From positions 1 to 11,171 of the forward strand of contig JAJBTS010000237.1 of the NCBI GenBank assembly GCA_020860885.1: a stretch of 11,171 nt of DNA. The letters run 5' to 3'. The notes under the pieces were generated by a model that saw only the letters and a program-made list of their open reading frames with translations, did not search any database and was not told the origin of the DNA. Positions 8,634-11,171 of this stretch are shown one piece after another (the stretch's first letter is position 1; each line of letters begins with the position of its first letter). Source of the stretch: Bacteroidales bacterium. Lineage in GTDB: Bacteria > Bacteroidota > Bacteroidia > Bacteroidales > Azobacteroidaceae. The position numbers were made by a program, and so were the translations under genes.

Positions 8634-10745
8634 TTATAATGTAGCTCTTAAAATCACTTTGAAATTTCGTCCCGGCATGGGGTAATTGCGTACTACTTCG
8701 TAACTCTGGTTAAGAATATTATTCACTTCCAGAGTAATTTTATATTCGGTTTTTTTGTAAGAAAACAATCTTCCTACTGAAAGATCACTGGTGTACCAGG
8801 GTTGAAGGTAGTTTTCGATGATGTTAGAAGAATTGTCGTACCTTTCCCCGACATAGATGAAACTGTAATTAAAATCCCAGTCTTTATACATCCCTCCGAT
8901 AATGGCAGACCCGCTATGCCAGGGTATATAAGCTATTTGTCCTTTATAACTTCCCCCATCGCCGTTATCGCTGGGATCGGAATAATCCTGAGCTTTCTGG
9001 TAGGTATAATTGATATGAGTTCTTATAAAGAGATCTTTGAATAAGTTCCAGTTTCCGGTGCAGGAAATATCCAGACCCTTAATTTTGACTTTCCCGATAT
9101 TCATCATCATCCACCGGTATTGGCTGTTTCCTTTAGGCACAGCGACAATTTTATCCGTTACTTCATTGTAGTATATATCTGCTTTGATATTTATATCCTT
9201 CAATAGATTATTCAGCTTTTTGGTATACAAAGCTCCCAGATTGTATTGAACGGTATATTCCGGTCGTAAATGAATGTTTCCTATGTCGGTATAATAGAGA
9301 TCGTTGAAGGTTGGCATGCGAAAAATCTTTTTGTAAAAAGAACGGATAAGGAAATTTTTAGAATCAAAAGGTTGATAGGTCAGGAACGCGGCCGGAGTAT
9401 ATTCTTCTTTGGAAGGAGCTGTTTTTGAGTTATCGTTTGGGTTGCGGGAAATGTTATCTTTTACGAATGTACCCAGAAAACTCGCCATAGCTTTTATTCT
9501 TTTCCATTCAAACGCTGTAGCAGCTGCAATCAGAGCCGTATTTCTACGCGGATACACAAATTCTTTCAGGCTGGCATCCAGAGAATTCCATTGGTAGTCT
9601 GACGAGAGAGATACATCCCAGTTGGGAAAAATAGAATACCGGTTGGCAACAGAAATATAAAACTCTTTTTGCCAGAAATAATTATCGATTCCTTTGGATT
9701 GAAGGATCCAGGAAGAATCGGTTTCAATTACTTCTTTTAATATTTTTTCGTGATGAAAAGGGGAAGCTGCCGTATCAAAATTCTGAAAGTGCATATAATC
9801 ATGAGCATACTTTGCATTTACCATCAGACTATATTTATTAAAGTCTTTTTGGAAATGAGTTTGGGCAAAAAAGTTTTGATCCCATTGTTTTGCTGCGTTT
9901 TCCCAAACGTTGTTGACTATAGCGCCGGGAATTCCTTTCCCAGAGATGTAATAATATGCTTTTGCATTCCATTTACCCTGATTTATATATCCGTGCAGAC
10001 TTCCTTCCTGCCGTAAAGCATAAATTTGTCCGTTCTGACGGGTAGCTGTAGTATCCCATGCCACACTTCCATCCGGATTTACTTTTCGGTTTCTGAATTT
10101 ATATTTCCCATGTGCGTAGGTATATTCTATATTGTAAGAAAAATTAATTGCCGGTGTGATTTTCTGTTCCCATAAAACCGACGGATTGACTAATCCGAAC
10201 GATCCGGTGCGGAAAATTCCTCTCAGGTTGGTTTTCTTGTTGCCTAAAAACTGGGGTATGCGTGTGCGTAGGTAAATGCTTCCTGCCGATCCGTAATCTT
10301 TGGCGGGCTGGAATATTTCACTTTTCTGGCCATTGAAAAGGGATATTTCTTCTATATTATCCAGAGAGAATTTACCCAGATCGATTTGTCCGTTTTGTGC
10401 ATTTCCCAATTGGATCCCATCGTAGAAGACTCCCATATGATGGCTACCCATGCTGCGTATATCTACGGTTTTTATTCCTCCGATTCCCCCGTAATCCTTG
10501 ATTTGTACTCCGGAAAAATATCTTATAGCATCGGCAACAGAGTGAGCATTTAAGCGTTTTAACTCGTCTCCCGAAAGTTTTTGTGAAGGGATAACTTCCT
10601 GATATCTATTGGCAACGATAGTTACTTCATTCAGACGTTGAAGACTGTCTAACCTGCTTATTAAATCATTATTATTCTGAGCCTGAACTGAAAGGGTCAA
10701 AATAAGAAGCACTAAAAGACTTAAATACCTGCTGTTAAGAAACAT
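8634..10745 (-). CDS. btuB: BtuB, TonB-dependent outer-membrane cobalamin receptor
   Basis: A 703-residue TonB-dependent receptor and the first gene after the riboswitch. The signal peptide is residues 1-22 (ending VQA). A TonB-box-like segment EVTIVANR sits at 40-47, followed by the plug domain (about 50-165) with SVADAIRYFSGVQIKDYGG, IRSMGSHHMGVFYDGIQLG (97-115) and NIEEISLFNG. The remainder is an aromatic-rich beta-barrel with alternating strands and a C-terminal strand NYPMPGRNFKVILRATL, typical of BtuB-type receptors. It lacks the N-terminal carboxypeptidase-like domain of SusC receptors. It is somewhat longer than E. coli BtuB (about 614 residues), as is usual in this phylum. It takes cobamides from BtuG and passes them to the periplasm using TonB energy. 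The ATG at 10745 is chosen because it opens the signal peptide; no Shine-Dalgarno sequence is seen, and a strong hairpin ends three bases upstream. Confidence 0.93.
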   Translation of the reverse strand: MFLNSRYLSLLVLLILTLSVQAQNNNDLISRLDSLQRLNEVTIVANRYQEVIPSQKLSGDELKRLNAHSVADAIRYFSGVQIKDYGGIGGIKTVDIRSMGSHHMGVFYDGIQLGNAQNGQIDLGKFSLDNIEEISLFNGQKSEIFQPAKDYGSAGSIYLRTRIPQFLGNKKTNLRGIFRTGSFGLVNPSVLWEQKITPAINFSYNIEYTYAHGKYKFRNRKVNPDGSVAWDTTATRQNGQIYALRQEGSLHGYINQGKWNAKAYYYISGKGIPGAIVNNVWENAAKQWDQNFFAQTHFQKDFNKYSLMVNAKYAHDYMHFQNFDTAASPFHHEKILKEVIETDSSWILQSKGIDNYFWQKEFYISVANRYSIFPNWDVSLSSDYQWNSLDASLKEFVYPRRNTALIAAATAFEWKRIKAMASFLGTFVKDNISRNPNDNSKTAPSKEEYTPAAFLTYQPFDSKNFLIRSFYKKIFRMPTFNDLYYTDIGNIHLRPEYTVQYNLGALYTKKLNNLLKDINIKADIYYNEVTDKIVAVPKGNSQYRWMMMNIGKVKIKGLDISCTGNWNLFKDLFIRTHINYTYQKAQDYSDPSDNGDGGSYKGQIAYIPWHSGSAIIGGMYKDWDFNYSFIYVGERYDNSSNIIENYLQPWYTSDLSVGRLFSYKKTEYKITLEVNNILNQSYEVVRNYPMPGRNFKVILRATL

Positions 10746-10748
10746 TTT

Positions 10749-10775
10749 GCTGTATTGATAAATTCATCAAACAGC
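10749..10775 (-). promoter_or_regulatory. Start-proximal hairpin, candidate translation-blocking expression platform
   Basis: On the minus strand GCTGT-TTGAT pairs with ATCAA-T-ACAGC around a 6-base loop. This gives ten base pairs with one bulged base. The stem ends three bases before the btuB ATG. Bacteroidetes start sites depend on an open, A-rich region rather than a Shine-Dalgarno sequence, so this stem would be expected to hinder ribosome entry. It is the best candidate for the OFF-state element controlled by the riboswitch. The structure is visible; the role is inferred. Confidence 0.55.
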
Positions 10776-10802
10776 TTCCGTAAAATAATATTCAGTTGGG
10801 AT

Positions 10803-10830
10803 AAACTGTAGTTCTTAAACTACTTAGTTT
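10803..10830 (-). promoter_or_regulatory. Leader hairpin between riboswitch and btuB
   Basis: AAACT-AA-GTAGTT pairs with AACTAC-AGTTT around a TAAG loop on the minus strand: eleven base pairs with a two-base bulge. No U-tract follows directly, so it is not a standard intrinsic terminator. It probably belongs to the expression platform of the riboswitch, but its role is unknown. Confidence 0.45.
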
Positions 10831-10835
10831 GTCTC

Positions 10836-10857
10836 AAGCTCTATTCCTCGAAAGCTT
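10836..10857 (-). promoter_or_regulatory. Hairpin with loop complementary to the riboswitch core
   Basis: AAGCTTT pairs with AGAGCTT (seven pairs including one G-U) around the 8-base loop CGAGGAAT, just after the aptamer. The loop plus its 3' arm, GGAATAGAGCTT (10836-10847), is complementary to AAGCTCCTATTCC inside the aptamer (10974-10986) with a single unpaired base. This is what one expects of a kissing loop or alternative helix linking a cobalamin aptamer to its expression platform (compare the L5-L13 contact of class I cobalamin riboswitches). The assignment to that contact is inferred. Confidence 0.45.
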
Positions 10858-10867
10858 TTAACACTAT

Positions 10868-11049
10868 ACATCTTGGCAGGTCTTCTGACTTACTCCGGAC
10901 TTCAATCTGTCTTCCCACCCATAATAGGCAGTGACTTGAGTTTTGATTGAAGTCCTTTCCATTGATTGACAACGGAATAGGAGCTTACAGCAGCGGGACT
11001 GTTCAGGATTCTCACCTGATTCCCTTTTAATCTGAACATCGAATGATGT
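10868..11049 (-). promoter_or_regulatory. Cobalamin (adenosylcobalamin-type) riboswitch
   Basis: The minus strand holds the standard cobalamin aptamer landmarks in order. P1 is ACATC (11045-11049) with GATGT (10868-10872). AAAAGGGAA lies at 11020-11028. The P3 hairpin TCAGG-TGAGAAT-CCTGA is at 11003-11019, then ACAG-TCCCGCTG-CTGT at 10987-11002. A variable arm TTCCGTTG/CAATGGAA is at 10957-10977. A perfect 11-bp stem GGACTTCAATC/GATTGAAGTCC (10945-10955 with 10897-10907) encloses GTCACTG and GGTGGGAAG. The B12 box AGTCAGAAGACCTGCC is at 10875-10890. It should reduce expression of btuB and the downstream genes when cobalamin is plentiful. The 5' arm of P1 can also form a local hairpin (ACATC-ATTC-GATGT, 11036-11049), a possible competitor. 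Confidence 0.95.
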
Positions 11050-11070
11050 TTCAAAACCAAAATTTCTCTG

Positions 11071-11078
11071 CAAAGGTA
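11071..11078 (-). promoter_or_regulatory. Bacteroidetes-type promoter (-7 element) for the operon
   Basis: TACCTTTG on the minus strand matches the Bacteroidetes -7 consensus TAnnTTTG exactly. It lies about 22 bases before the 5' arm of the riboswitch P1, a sensible distance for transcription to begin near 11064. A -33 element (TTTG) is not clear; only a weak TGTG occurs at about the right distance. The further upstream bases to 11171 are AT-rich and show no gene or other site I can support. Confidence 0.6.
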
Positions 11079-11171
11079 GAAATTATTTTAATAAAAGTCA
11101 CAGGTTGATAAGAAATGTTGAAGAAAATAAGAGTAAGTTAAAATTAACGCGCATTGTTAGGAATTCTTAAT

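Noticed and set aside
8634..10745. SusC-type glycan transporter as an alternative to BtuB
   Set aside because: There is no N-terminal carboxypeptidase-like domain, no SusD gene follows, and a cobalamin riboswitch and btuG flank it.
10803..10830. Intrinsic terminator as the riboswitch expression platform
   Set aside because: The hairpin is AT-rich and is followed by TATCCCAACTG rather than a U-tract, so classical termination is not supported.
10864..11073. 69-codon open frame on the minus strand upstream of btuB
   Set aside because: It lies entirely over the cobalamin aptamer, has no recognisable protein features, and its bases are explained by conserved riboswitch structure.

Overview
This window is one co-directional gene cluster on the minus strand, read from about position 11070 down to position 55, and it looks like a cobalamin (vitamin B12/cobamide) capture operon of a Bacteroidales bacterium. 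Three things point to the phylum. There is a Bacteroidetes-type -7 promoter element (TAnnTTTG), the start codons lack Shine-Dalgarno sequences, and BtuB-BtuG and type IX secretion (T9SS) sorting domains occur together. T9SS cargo makes a gut Bacteroides species unlikely. A T9SS-bearing lineage (Parabacteroides, Odoribacter, Dysgonomonas, Coprobacter or similar) fits better, but the genus cannot be fixed from this sequence.

Layout in transcription order: a promoter at 11071-11078; a clear cobalamin riboswitch at about 10868-11049; an expression-platform region at 10746-10867 with three hairpins, one ending three bases before the first start codon; btuB, a TonB-dependent outer-membrane receptor (8634-10745); btuG, a surface beta-propeller lipoprotein (7477-8622); a 393-residue secreted surface protein (6235-7416); a 636-residue DUF4465 protein with three Ig-like (Big_2) domains (4318-6228); and a 1411-residue multidomain surface protein with GLUG and Big_2 repeats (55-4290). 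Gaps between genes are 11, 60, 6 and 27 bases, with no convincing internal promoter or terminator. A short inverted repeat at 1-18 may be part of a terminator cut by the window edge.

Working model: when cobalamin is scarce the riboswitch allows expression. BtuG on the cell surface captures cobamide and hands it to BtuB for TonB-driven import. The last three genes encode proteins with ordinary (non-lipoprotein) signal peptides. Two carry clear T9SS C-terminal domains and the third a divergent one. They would therefore be exported and attached by T9SS rather than as lipoproteins. Their placement suggests extra surface cobamide-binding or adhesive parts of the uptake system, but this is inference: only BtuB, BtuG and the riboswitch have firmly recognised roles. 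The inner-membrane parts (BtuC, BtuD, BtuF) are not in this window.
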